From positions 156,255 to 220,254 of the forward strand of contig NZ_LAVA02000015.1 in assembly GCF_000974985.2 (NCBI RefSeq): 64,000 nt of DNA. The letters are read 5' to 3'. Positions within the stretch are counted from its first letter, which is position 1. Each line of letters starts with the position of its first letter. Position numbers and translations under genes: made by a program. Shown one piece after another: positions 46,629 to 54,667 of this stretch. This DNA comes from Streptomyces mangrovisoli. Lineage in GTDB: Bacteria; Actinomycetota; Actinomycetes; Streptomycetales; Streptomycetaceae. The notes beneath the pieces were generated by a model that worked only from the letters and a program-made list of their open reading frames with translations, was not told the DNA's origin and ran no database searches.

Positions 46629-47611
46629 CGACGCGTACGGCCGAGTGTCCCCATCGCCGCGTCGAGGTGCGGGCGGGCCCAGTCGTACTGCTTGGTGTCG
46701 GTGTGACCGCGGTAGACGGTCTCGATGACCATGACCAGCATGAGGTAGAGGCCGTACAGGTCGCGGCGCACCCGCTGGGTCGCGGTCAGCTCGGCGTGGC
46801 CGTAGCCGCGCATGAAGGCCGTGGAGTCGCCGAAGGCGGCGAGCTGGGTTCCGGTGAAGCCGGCTTCGATCAACGGGTCTCCGTAGAAGGCGCGTTCGTG
46901 GTCGATGACGCAGACGACCTTGCCGTCGCGGACCATGACGTTGCTCTCCCACAGGTCCCACTCGACGAGACGCGGTTCGGTGACCTCGTCCAGGCTGTCG
47001 GCGTGCTCGGCCAGCGTGGCCCGGACGGTGTCGTAGGACCAGCCGATGTCGACGCCGCGGCGTTCACCGTCGCGCAGGATGTCCTCGACCATCCCGGTGA
47101 ACACGCGCCGCCAGCTCGGATCGCCCGGGCCGGCCAGCGGCCCGAACGCCGTGCCCCGCAGGGAGTTGATCTCCCGGTTGGCGGCGCCCACCTGCTCCAT
47201 GTAGGCGTCGCGCTCTGCGGCGGAGAGCGACGCCAGGACGATCCCGAGGTTGTCGGCGTCGACGTACGGCATGAAGAAGTAGTCGGCGTCGCACAGTTCA
47301 CGGCTCCGGTCCGCGAAGTCGACGACCGGCACGGGCACCGAGGTCCGCGTGCGGAGGAGTTCCAGCGTGGCCAGTTCGATCGACATCGCGCCGCGTTCGT
47401 AGGTCAGGACCTCCACCTGCGGCGCCGGAGCGATCTTCAGGACGACCTCGGCGCCGTCCCGCAGGCGTATGCGGTAGGCGACGTTGAACCAGCCGTGACC
47501 CAGCTCGTCGACCCATCCGTCACCGGTCGGCACCCGGTCCGCGCCGTAGGCACGCTCGACCATGGCAAGCAGTGTGTCCCGCGACTGCCTGTTCTTGGTG
47601 ATGCTCTCCAC
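46625..47611 (-). CDS. APH-family phosphotransferase
   Basis: The 328-residue protein is a small-molecule kinase of the aminoglycoside/choline phosphotransferase fold. It has an N-terminal nucleotide region (GHGWFNVAYRIRLRDGAEVVLKIAP with the Lys), the catalytic loop VEWDLWESNVMV in place of HGDxHxxN, and VIDHERAFYGDP as the metal-binding DFE equivalent. The start is a GTG with AAGGGG upstream. Coupling to a MATE exporter suggests resistance to a drug-like compound, but the substrate cannot be told from sequence. Confidence 0.85.
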   Translation of the reverse strand: MESITKNRQSRDTLLAMVERAYGADRVPTGDGWVDELGHGWFNVAYRIRLRDGAEVVLKIAPAPQVEVLTYERGAMSIELATLELLRTRTSVPVPVVDFADRSRELCDADYFFMPYVDADNLGIVLASLSAAERDAYMEQVGAANREINSLRGTAFGPLAGPGDPSWRRVFTGMVEDILRDGERRGVDIGWSYDTVRATLAEHADSLDEVTEPRLVEWDLWESNVMVRDGKVVCVIDHERAFYGDPLIEAGFTGTQLAAFGDSTAFMRGYGHAELTATQRVRRDLYGLYLMLVMVIETVYRGHTDTKQYDWARPHLDAAMGTLGRTRR

Positions 47612-47872
47612 GCCCCGCCCCTTCGATCGTGAGGTGCAACCGACCGCGCACAGACGGGTATTCGGCGCGGCGGCCGGTGGCGGCGGCCGGCGGCCTGCGG
47701 CTCCGACGCGGTCGTTCAACGCGCAATGACATCACACGGTCCGGCTCCTGACCACGGGTGGCGTGTCTGCGGGCATGCGACCGGCGGCGAACTCGGAGGC
47801 CGGTCCCAGGGGTTGCAGGGACCGGCCGCCGAGGCTTCGGAACCAGGCCGTCAACGCCGTTCCGGTCGGGGC

Positions 47873-48682
47873 TCAGTGCCGCTCGGTCTTCCAGAAGCCC
47901 GAGAAGGTGATGCGGTCCTTCGGCATCCCGGCCCGGTGCAGGCGGCGGCGTCCCTCGGTGGCGAGGGTTTGTTCGCCGACCACGAAGGCGTATCCGTGGG
48001 GGTCGACGTCGTCGTAGTCGTGCAGTGCGGTGAGCGCGGCGGCGCCGGGGACCGCGTGCGGGTCCGTGCGTGCGATCCAGTCGACGCGCATACCGGGCGG
48101 GCCGCTCAGGGGGCGGCGGTCGGCGTCCGTGGGGACTTCCTGCAGCACGCGAACGGCCGTGCCGGGTGCGAGCGAACGCAGGATGCCCGCGACCGCCGGG
48201 AGGCCGCTCTCGTCGGCGACCAGCAGCACGCTGGAGGCGTCGGCCGGGGCGTCGTACATCAAACCCTGGTCCAGCAGGGCGAGTTCTTCGCCCGGCTCGG
48301 CCGAGCACGCCCAGATCGCGGCGCCGCCCGCGATCTCACCGTCGGCGTCCCGGTGCACGACCACGTCGATGTCGAGTTCACCGTCGTCGGCCCGGAAGTC
48401 GGCCACGGTGTAGTTGGCGCAGTAGGGGCGCACCTCGTCGGGCATGGCGAGGTACGGCTTCCACCAGGACTCGGCGCCGACCTCGGGCACGTGGAAGCGC
48501 TCCTGGTGCGGATGGCGGAAGAACAGCCGGAACCAGTGGTCGTAGCCCTGCCAGGGGAAGGCGCGGAGCGTTTCTCCACGGACGGTCACACGCTGCAGAT
48601 GGGGCGTCAGGCGGGTGCTCGACGTGACCGCGGCGCAGAACAGCCGCGAGTCACGCCGGTCGGGGCGTATGCGAGGGCTCAT
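47873..48682 (-). CDS. Siderophore-interacting protein (FAD-binding ferric reductase)
   Basis: The 269-residue protein matches SIP flavoproteins that reduce ferric siderophores to release iron in the cytoplasm. It has an FAD domain (residues about 15-130, with the RPYCANYTVADFR variant of the RxYT region and ELDIDVVVH) and a C-terminal NAD(P)H domain (VLLVADESGLPAVAGIL, FVVGEQ). Its start codon's first base is the first base of an iron box, and there is no ribosome site, so the message is probably leaderless and iron-repressed. Confidence 0.9.
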   Translation of the reverse strand: MSPRIRPDRRDSRLFCAAVTSSTRLTPHLQRVTVRGETLRAFPWQGYDHWFRLFFRHPHQERFHVPEVGAESWWKPYLAMPDEVRPYCANYTVADFRADDGELDIDVVVHRDADGEIAGGAAIWACSAEPGEELALLDQGLMYDAPADASSVLLVADESGLPAVAGILRSLAPGTAVRVLQEVPTDADRRPLSGPPGMRVDWIARTDPHAVPGAAALTALHDYDDVDPHGYAFVVGEQTLATEGRRRLHRAGMPKDRITFSGFWKTERH

Positions 48683-48700
48683 TAGGCAAGGCTAAGCTAA
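48682..48700. promoter_or_regulatory. Iron box (DmdR/IdeR operator) shared by divergent genes
   Basis: TTAGGCAAGGCTAAGCTAA agrees with the 19-bp consensus TTAGGTTAGGCTCACCTAA at 15 positions. The divergent starts lie at 48682 and 48706, so this operator takes up almost all of the gap and probably covers both -10 elements. Confidence 0.88.
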
Positions 48701-48705
48701 GTTCC

Positions 48706-49758
48706 GTGATCATAGCTACGGCAACGACCGGGACCGACCGCCGGACGCGCCGGCCACGGCTGCCGCGCCCCTCGCCCGCCGGGCTGCTCCTCGGCCTGCT
48801 CGCGGCGCTCGCCGTCGTCTGCGTCGCGAGCATCCTGCTGGGCAGCAACCGGCTCTCCCCCGTCGCCGTCCTGGACGGCCTCCTGCACCCGGGATCGGGC
48901 CGGGACGCCGCCGTCGTCTACGGCTCTCGCGTCCCGCGCACGGTCATCGGCCTGGTCGTGGGCGTGTGTCTCGGGGTCGGCGGGACCGTGATGCAGGGCC
49001 ACACCCGCAACCCGCTGGCCGACCCCGGCCTGTTCGGCGTCTCGGCGGGCGCCGGACTCGCCGTCGTCCTCGGCATCGTCGTGTTCGGGGTGTCGGGCAC
49101 CGGCGCCTCCGTCGGCCTCGCGCTCGTCGGCGCGCTCCTCGCGAGCCTCGCCGCCTTCGCGATCACCGTCGCGGGCAGCGGGACGGCGAGCCCGGTGCCG
49201 CTCGCGATCGCGGGCACGGCCGTGTCGGCACTGCTCACCGCCGTCACGTCGTTCCTGACCCTCGCCGACCGCGACAGTCTGCGCGCCTACCAGCTCTGGG
49301 TGGTCGGCTCGCTCTCCGGCCGGCAACTCGACGAGGTCTGGGGCACCTTGCCGTTCGCCGCGGCGGGACTCCTGCTCGCCGCGTTCAACGCGCGCTCCCT
49401 CGACAACCTCGCCCTCGGCGAGGAACTCGCCCGCGGACTCGGCGAGAACCTCTTGGTCGCGCGGGGTGTGGGACTGGCCGCCATCACGCTGCTCACGGCC
49501 GCGGCGACGGCGGCGGCCGGGCCGATCGCCTTCGTCGGGCTCGTGGTGCCGCATCTCGCGCGCGCCGCCGTCGGCTCGGCCCACCGCAGACTGCTGCCCG
49601 CCGCCGCGCTCGTCGGGGGCCTGCTCGTGCTCCTCGCGGACATCGTGGGCCGACTGGCCGGCGGCACCTCGGAGGTGCAGGTCGGCATCGTGCTGGCGGT
49701 CATCGGCGGACCGTTCTTCGTCGCGGTCGCCCGCGGCCGCTCGCTGGTGAGCCTGTGA
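48706..49758 (+). CDS. FecCD-family iron-siderophore ABC permease, subunit 1
   Basis: The 350-residue membrane protein has about nine or ten helices with the FecCD pattern: GGTVMQGHTRNPLADPGLFGVSAGA, and GPIAFVGLVVPHLARA near the coupling helix. It imports ferric siderophores with the second permease and the ATPase. The GTG start comes 5 bases after an iron box with no ribosome site, which suggests leaderless translation. Its stop overlaps the next start as GTGA. Confidence 0.92.
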   Translation: MIIATATTGTDRRTRRPRLPRPSPAGLLLGLLAALAVVCVASILLGSNRLSPVAVLDGLLHPGSGRDAAVVYGSRVPRTVIGLVVGVCLGVGGTVMQGHTRNPLADPGLFGVSAGAGLAVVLGIVVFGVSGTGASVGLALVGALLASLAAFAITVAGSGTASPVPLAIAGTAVSALLTAVTSFLTLADRDSLRAYQLWVVGSLSGRQLDEVWGTLPFAAAGLLLAAFNARSLDNLALGEELARGLGENLLVARGVGLAAITLLTAAATAAAGPIAFVGLVVPHLARAAVGSAHRRLLPAAALVGGLLVLLADIVGRLAGGTSEVQVGIVLAVIGGPFFVAVARGRSLVSL

Positions 49759-51146
49759 GCGCCGGGCCGATGGGCGCCGAGCCGGTGAGTGCCGGGCCGG
49801 TGAGTGCCGGGTCCGCCAGTGCCGGGTCCGTAAGCGCCGAGGCCGCGAACGCCGGGTCCATAGGCGCCGAGACCGCGGACGCCCAGCCGGTGGACGCCAG
49901 GTCCGTAAACGCCAAGACCGCGAACGCCCAGCCGGTGGACGCCAGGTCCGTAAGCGCCGAGACCGCGGACGCCCAGCCGGTGAGCGCCGAGACCGTGCAC
50001 GCCCAGCCGGTGAGCGCCAGCTCCGCGAGTGCCGCGCGGCCCGGACCGTCCGCGGCACCCGCCACAGCCGCGGCACCCGCCGCAGCCCCGCCGCCCGTCC
50101 GGCGCGGCGTCCTCGTCGGTCCGCTCGGGCTCGCCTGGCGCCCCCGCGTCCTGCTCGTCACCTGCGCCGCCCTCCTGCTCGCGCTCGCCCTCGTGGTCAC
50201 CGCGATCGCGGTCGGCGGTGCGCGGGTCGGCGTGGTCGACATCCTGCGCACCCTCGCCGGGCACGGGGACGCCCTCGACCGGCTCATCGTGCTGCAACTG
50301 CGCCTGCCGCGCGTCCTGGCGGGCGCCCTCGTCGGTCTCGCGCTCGGCGTCGCGGGGGCGCTCATGCAGACCGTCACGCGCAACCCGCTCGCCACCCCCG
50401 ACGTGATCGGCGTGTCCTCCGGCGCCTCGCTCGGCGCCGTCGCGGCCATGCTGATCGGCGGCGGAGCGGAGAGCGTCGGCGGCACGCTGCTGGGCGCGGG
50501 CGTCCCGGCCGTCGCCGCGCTCGGCGCGATCCTCGCCACGGCGCTCGTGTACGGGCTCGGCTGGCGCGGCGGCGTGCAGAGCTACCGGCTCGTCCTGGTC
50601 GGCATCGGCGTGGGCGCCATGCTCGACGCGGGCACCAGCTACCTCCTCGTGCGGGCGCGCGTCACCCAGGCGACGGCCGCCGCGGAGTGGCTCGTGGGCT
50701 CGCTCTCCGGCGCGTCGTGGGACACCGTACGACCGCTGCTCTACGGCGTCGTCGTGCTCGTACCGCTCGCGCTCGCGGGCTCCGCCGCCCTCGCGGTGTC
50801 GCACCTCGGCGACGAGATCGCGCAAGGGGTGGGCCTGCCCGTCCAGTTGCACCGGCTCGCGGTGATCGCCCTCACCGTGCTGCTGACCGCGGCCTCCGTC
50901 GCCGCCGCCGGGCCGATCGGCTTCGTCGCGTTCGTGGCCCCGCAGATCGCCCTGCGCACGGCCGGCGCCACCCGCCCGCCGCTGCTGCTCTCGGGGCTGA
51001 CCGGGACCTGTCTGACGCTGCTCGCCGACACGCTGGCCCGCACCGCCTTCCCGTGGGACGTGCCCGTCGGCATCGTCACCACCGTCATCGGCGCGCCCTA
51101 CCTGATCTGGCTGCTCGTGAGGAATCGCAAGGAGATGACGACGTGA
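49755..51146 (+). CDS. FecCD-family iron-siderophore ABC permease, subunit 2, with repeat N-terminus
   Basis: The 463-residue protein has a normal FecCD permease from about residue 120 on (GALMQTVTRNPLATPDVIGVS, GPIGFVAFVAPQIALR). Before that are about 95 residues of near-perfect pentapeptides such as SAETA, DAQPV, DARSV, NAKTA and HAQPV, then an Ala/Pro linker. The repeats come from a 15-bp tandem DNA repeat. Nothing like it is usual in this family. An internal start could also be used, but the GTGA overlap supports the long form. It is the partner of the permease before it. Confidence 0.88.
   Translation: MSAGPMGAEPVSAGPVSAGSASAGSVSAEAANAGSIGAETADAQPVDARSVNAKTANAQPVDARSVSAETADAQPVSAETVHAQPVSASSASAARPGPSAAPATAAAPAAAPPPVRRGVLVGPLGLAWRPRVLLVTCAALLLALALVVTAIAVGGARVGVVDILRTLAGHGDALDRLIVLQLRLPRVLAGALVGLALGVAGALMQTVTRNPLATPDVIGVSSGASLGAVAAMLIGGGAESVGGTLLGAGVPAVAALGAILATALVYGLGWRGGVQSYRLVLVGIGVGAMLDAGTSYLLVRARVTQATAAAEWLVGSLSGASWDTVRPLLYGVVVLVPLALAGSAALAVSHLGDEIAQGVGLPVQLHRLAVIALTVLLTAASVAAAGPIGFVAFVAPQIALRTAGATRPPLLLSGLTGTCLTLLADTLARTAFPWDVPVGIVTTVIGAPYLIWLLVRNRKEMTT
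49785..50030 (+). repeat. 15-bp tandem minisatellite within the second FecCD permease gene
   Basis: About 16 copies of a 15-bp unit resembling GCCGAGACCGCGGAC and GCCCAGCCGGTGGAC alternate here. Each encodes five residues of the type xAxxV/A. Length variation by 15 bp would keep the frame. Confidence 0.75.
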
Positions 51147-51982
51147 CCGTTCCCGTGCTCGAAGCGCGTGGCGTCAGCCTCGGCTACGACGGACGCACCG
51201 TGCTCGACGGGCTCGACCTCAGCATCGGCGCAGGCACCGTCACGACTCTCGTCGGCGCCAACGGATGTGGGAAATCGACCCTGTTGAAGGCCTTCGGACG
51301 GTTGCTCACGCCGAGCTCGGGCTCGGTCCTGCTGGAGGGGCGGCCCGTTGGGCAGTTGCGCTCCCGGGCCGTCGCGCGCCGGCTCGCGATCCTGCCCCAG
51401 AACCCGGTCGCCCCCGCGGGCACGAGCGTGCGCGACCTCGTGATGCGGGGCCGCAATCCGCATCAGAGCTGGGCGCGGCCGTGGACCCCCGGGGACGACG
51501 CGGTCGTCGAACGGGTGCTCGCCGACACGGGGTTGGCGGAGGTCGCCGACCGCGCGGTCACGGAGCTGTCGGGCGGCCAGCGCCAGCGCGCCTGGATAGC
51601 CCTCGTCCTCGCACAGGAGGCGCCGACCCTGCTGCTCGACGAGCCGACCACGTTTCTCGACCTCGCCCACCAGCTCGACGTGCTGCGGCTGGTGCGCCGG
51701 GTCAACCGCACGTCGGGCACGACCGTGGTGATGGTCCTGCACGACCTGGGGCTCGCCGCGCGCTACTCCGACCGCCTGGTGGTCATCGGCGAGGGCGGCG
51801 TCCTCGCCGACGGGGACCCGGCCGACGTACTCGAACCGACGATGCTGGAGCGGGCGTTCGGACTGCGGGCGCGGGTGATCCCGGACCCGGTGACGGGCAC
51901 CCCGCTGGTGCTGCCGGAGGCGGACGAGGAGCCGGCGCCTCCCGCGGAAACCGGACACCACCCACTGGATCAAGCCGGTTAG
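51143..51982 (+). CDS. Iron-siderophore ABC transporter ATPase (FecE-like)
   Basis: The 279-residue ATPase has Walker A GANGCGKSTLL, signature LSGGQRQRAWIA, Walker B LLLDEPTTFLD and the switch His in VLHDLGLAARYSD. It energises the two FecCD permeases encoded before it and overlaps the second by GTGA, with AAGGAG upstream of the GTG. The stop codon TAG lies inside the second iron box, so an internal promoter begins at its end. Confidence 0.94.
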   Translation: MTVPVLEARGVSLGYDGRTVLDGLDLSIGAGTVTTLVGANGCGKSTLLKAFGRLLTPSSGSVLLEGRPVGQLRSRAVARRLAILPQNPVAPAGTSVRDLVMRGRNPHQSWARPWTPGDDAVVERVLADTGLAEVADRAVTELSGGQRQRAWIALVLAQEAPTLLLDEPTTFLDLAHQLDVLRLVRRVNRTSGTTVVMVLHDLGLAARYSDRLVVIGEGGVLADGDPADVLEPTMLERAFGLRARVIPDPVTGTPLVLPEADEEPAPPAETGHHPLDQAG

Positions 51983-51997
51983 GTAAGGCTAAGCTAA
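51979..51997 (+). promoter_or_regulatory. Second iron box, before the binding-protein gene
   Basis: TTAGGTAAGGCTAAGCTAA agrees with the DmdR/IdeR consensus at 16 of 19 positions. It overlaps the stop codon of the ATPase gene and ends 8 bases before the ATG of the binding protein, giving that gene its own iron-controlled promoter. Confidence 0.88.
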
Positions 51998-52005
51998 CTA
52001 GCACT

Positions 52006-53013
52006 ATGTGGACCGTATCCCGCCTACGCCGCCTCCTGCCCCTCGCCGTCGTGTCCCTGCTCGCCGTCCTGACGGCCTGCTCCTCCTCGACGCCCGCCGC
52101 CTCCGCCGGCGCGACAGCCTCGAAGGGCCCGTGGACCTTCACCGACGACCTCGGCAAGACCGTGAAACTCGACCACGCGCCGACCCGTGTCGCGGGGATG
52201 AACGACGAGGTCGTCCCCCTGCTGCACTACGGCCTGAAGCCGGTCGCCTCGTGGGGCTACTCCGCGATCAAGGACGACGCCCGCTTCGACGGCCTCGACA
52301 CCTCCGGCATCGCACAGATCGGCACCGCCTACGGCGAACTCGACCTGGAGAAGCTGGCCGCCGCGCGCCCCGACGTCATCGTCTCCGAGGTCTTCCCCAC
52401 CGACGAGAAGGGCACGATCGACAAGTCCCAGCCCGACTACGGCTTCAAGGACCTCGCCCAGCAGAAGCAGGTCGAGGCGATCGCGCCCGTCATCACGATC
52501 GTGATCGGCGGCGACGGCGCGGACGTCGTCGACCACACCACGAAGCTCGCCACCGCCCTCGGCGCGGACTCCGCGACCGTGGCGAAGGCCAGGACCCGCT
52601 ACGACACGGCGGCCGCCGGCCTGAAGAAGGCCGCCGCCGCGCACCCGGTGACCGTGACGGCCCTGTACGCGGACAGCGACGGCGTCAACGTCGCCAAGGC
52701 ACAGGACGACCCCGCCCTGCGGCTCTACGCCGACCTGGGCGTCACGTTCTTCGCCCCGACCCCCAAGGGGTACTACTGGGCGAACTACAGCTGGGAGAAC
52801 GCCGGCCGGATCGGCGGCGACGTATGGCTCCTCGAACAGGACGGCTACGACAGCGCCCACCTCAAGAAGCAGCCCACCGTCGCGGACAGCGCCGCACTCG
52901 CCGCGGGCCAGGTCCATCCCTGGGTCTCCGCAGCGCTCGACTACGTCTCCCAGGCCGACTACATGAACCGACTCGCGGGCTGGCTGACGGACTCGAAGGC
53001 CGTCACCGGCTGA
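52006..53013 (+). CDS. Iron-siderophore ABC transporter substrate-binding lipoprotein
   Basis: The 335-residue precursor has a lipoprotein signal ending LTAC (C25) and a cluster A/class III binding-protein fold: PWTFTDDLGKTVKLDHAPTR, YGELDLEKLAAARPDVIVSE and an SYVDQADYM-like end (YVSQADYMNRL). It captures ferric siderophores outside the cell and passes them to the FecCD permeases. The ATG follows an iron box closely with no ribosome site, so translation is probably leaderless. Two hairpins follow the gene. Confidence 0.92.
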   Translation: MWTVSRLRRLLPLAVVSLLAVLTACSSSTPAASAGATASKGPWTFTDDLGKTVKLDHAPTRVAGMNDEVVPLLHYGLKPVASWGYSAIKDDARFDGLDTSGIAQIGTAYGELDLEKLAAARPDVIVSEVFPTDEKGTIDKSQPDYGFKDLAQQKQVEAIAPVITIVIGGDGADVVDHTTKLATALGADSATVAKARTRYDTAAAGLKKAAAAHPVTVTALYADSDGVNVAKAQDDPALRLYADLGVTFFAPTPKGYYWANYSWENAGRIGGDVWLLEQDGYDSAHLKKQPTVADSAALAAGQVHPWVSAALDYVSQADYMNRLAGWLTDSKAVTG

Positions 53014-53037
53014 AGACGGGGCACGGCAGGAACACGG

Positions 53038-53071
53038 GCGGTGGTCTCCGGGTGCGTGCGGAGACCACCGC
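53038..53071 (+). terminator. Hairpin terminator after the iron uptake genes
   Basis: GCGGTGGTCTCCG pairs perfectly with CGGAGACCACCGC (13 bp, 8-base loop) 25 bases after the stop. Confidence 0.8.
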
Positions 53072-53085
53072 TGCCGGACCGGTCC

Positions 53086-53116
53086 GGCTCGCCCGCCCTG
53101 TCCGGGCGGGCGAGCC
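53086..53116. terminator. Second hairpin between convergent genes
   Basis: GGCTCGCCCGCCC pairs perfectly with GGGCGGGCGAGCC (13 bp, 5-base loop). It sits 9 bases from the cold-shock gene's stop and probably ends that message. Confidence 0.8.
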
Positions 53117-53124
53117 CGTGAGGG

Positions 53125-53328
53125 TCAGATGGCGTGCACCTGCTGGGCCTGGGGGCCGCGCTGACCCTGGCCGATCTCGAACTCGACGCGCTGTCCCTCT
53201 TCCAGGCTGCGGTAGCCGTTGCCCTGGATCTCCGAGTAGTGGACGAAGACGTCAGGACCGCCGCCGTCCTGCTCGATGAACCCGAACCCCTTCTCCGCGT
53301 TGAACCACTTCACGCTGCCCTGAGCCAT
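53125..53328 (-). CDS. Cold-shock-domain protein
   Basis: The 67-residue single-domain protein has RNP1 (KGFGFIEQ) and RNP2 (DVFVHYSEI) and starts [17 protein letters not shown], typical of actinobacterial CspA-like proteins. They bind single-stranded RNA or DNA and act as RNA chaperones, often constitutively. The size equals the family norm. Confidence 0.95.
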   Translation of the reverse strand: MAQGSVKWFNAEKGFGFIEQDGGGPDVFVHYSEIQGNGYRSLEEGQRVEFEIGQGQRGPQAQQVHAI

Positions 53329-53477
53329 CCCTGAATCCCTCACGTCAACGCCGCGACCGATCGCCGCGAACCACCCCATCGTAATCGAGTCGTCACACTT
53401 TGCGATCGCGGCGCTCGTGGAGTCGGCCGCGCGACGGCGCGGCCGGTCGCCCGGCGCCGATCGTGTGTTCCTCGTGG

Positions 53478-54485
53478 CTAAGCCCCGCGTGCCGCTCCGA
53501 GCCGGGTGACGAGAGGCGGGGCGGTGGAGTTGCGGACGACGAGTTCGGGTTCGTGCAGGAGCTCCTGCGGGGTGGGGTTCTCGCCGGAGATCTGGTTCAC
53601 GAGCAGGGTGACCGCGGCGCGGGACATGGCCTCGATGGGCTGGCGCAGGGTGGTCAGCGGCGGGTCGGTGTAGTTCATGAACGCGGAGTCGTCGTAGCCG
53701 ACGACCGAGAGATCGCCGGGCACGGTGAGTCCCCGGCGGCGGGCCGCGCGTATCGCGCCGAGGGCGAGGACGTCGCTGCCGCAGATCAGGGCGGTGGCGC
53801 CGGCCGAGAGCAGTTCGGCGGCGACGGCCTGGCCGCCCTCGAAGGAGAACAGCGCGTGGCCGACGGGATGGTGCGCGCCGCTGCCGGAGGTCAGCCGGGT
53901 GAAGGCGGCGAGCTTGCGGCGGGACGGCATGTGGTGTTCGGGGCCGACCATGAGCCCGATGTCGGTGTGTCCCATGGCCGTCAGGTGCGCGTACGCCTGG
54001 CGTACGGCGGCGGCGTCGTCGGTGGACACCCGGGGGAAGCCCGGGTAGTCGACGGCCGCGTTCAGCAGCACCACGGGCACCCCGCGCTTCAGGAGGGCGG
54101 CGTGTTCGGTCTCGGTGAGCCCGCCGCAGAAGATGACGCCGGAGACGTGCTGGTCGAGGAGCATGGCGACGTACTCGGCCTCGGTGAGTCCGCCCGCGGT
54201 ACGGGTGCACAGCACCGGCGTGTACCCGAGCTGGACGAGCGCGCCGCCCGCGACCTCGGCGAGCGCAGGGAAGATCGGGTTCTGCAGCTCGGGCAGCACC
54301 AGACCCACCAACCGCGCCCGCACACCCCGCAGTTGCGTCGGACGCTCGTACCCGAGCACGTCCACCGCGGTCAGCACCGCCTGCCGGGTCGCATCCGACA
54401 CACCCGGCTTGCCGTTGAGGACACGGCTGACCGTCGCGTCGCTGACCCCCACGCGCCGGGCCACCTCGGAGAGCCTACGAGTCAT
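53478..54485 (-). CDS. LacI-family transcriptional regulator, copy 1
   Basis: The 335-residue regulator has a LacI helix-turn-helix and hinge ([22 protein letters not shown], then [21 protein letters not shown]) and a periplasmic-binding-protein-like effector domain ([23 protein letters not shown]). It lies downstream of the alpha-glucosidase gene on the same strand and probably represses the sugar operon. From 54434 down to 54121 it is identical, base for base, to the inverted LacI gene at 63636. The first 17 codons differ. Confidence 0.93.
   Translation of the reverse strand: MTRRLSEVARRVGVSDATVSRVLNGKPGVSDATRQAVLTAVDVLGYERPTQLRGVRARLVGLVLPELQNPIFPALAEVAGGALVQLGYTPVLCTRTAGGLTEAEYVAMLLDQHVSGVIFCGGLTETEHAALLKRGVPVVLLNAAVDYPGFPRVSTDDAAAVRQAYAHLTAMGHTDIGLMVGPEHHMPSRRKLAAFTRLTSGSGAHHPVGHALFSFEGGQAVAAELLSAGATALICGSDVLALGAIRAARRRGLTVPGDLSVVGYDDSAFMNYTDPPLTTLRQPIEAMSRAAVTLLVNQISGENPTPQELLHEPELVVRNSTAPPLVTRLGAARGA
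54121..54434 (-). repeat. Arm 1 of an exact inverted duplication within LacI genes
   Basis: These 314 bp equal the reverse complement of 63687-64000 without mismatch. The second copy runs into the window edge, so the duplication may be longer. Confidence 0.95.
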
Positions 54486-54620
54486 GCGAGTTCATCCTGT
54501 CCGTTCCGGAGTCGCCTGTCGGTGACCTGAGTTGTGGGTCCGGGGCCGCCTGCCCGGGACGCGGGTTCCGGGTCCGGTGCCGCCTGCCCGGGACCCGAGT
54601 CGTGGGTCCGGAGCCGCCCA

Positions 54621-54648
54621 CCTGCCCGGCCGGGACCGGGCGGGCAGG
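54621..54648 (-). terminator. Hairpin after the GH13 gene
   Basis: CCTGCCCGGC and GGCGGGCAGG pair at 9 of 10 positions, 20 bases beyond the stop of the alpha-glucosidase gene, at the end of the sugar operon. Confidence 0.5.
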
Positions 54649-54667
54649 CGGGGCCGGCCCGCCGCCG

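Noticed and set aside
47612..47872. A possible small gene between the phosphotransferase and SIP genes
   Set aside because: The open frames are Arg-rich shadows without a ribosome site or family resemblance.
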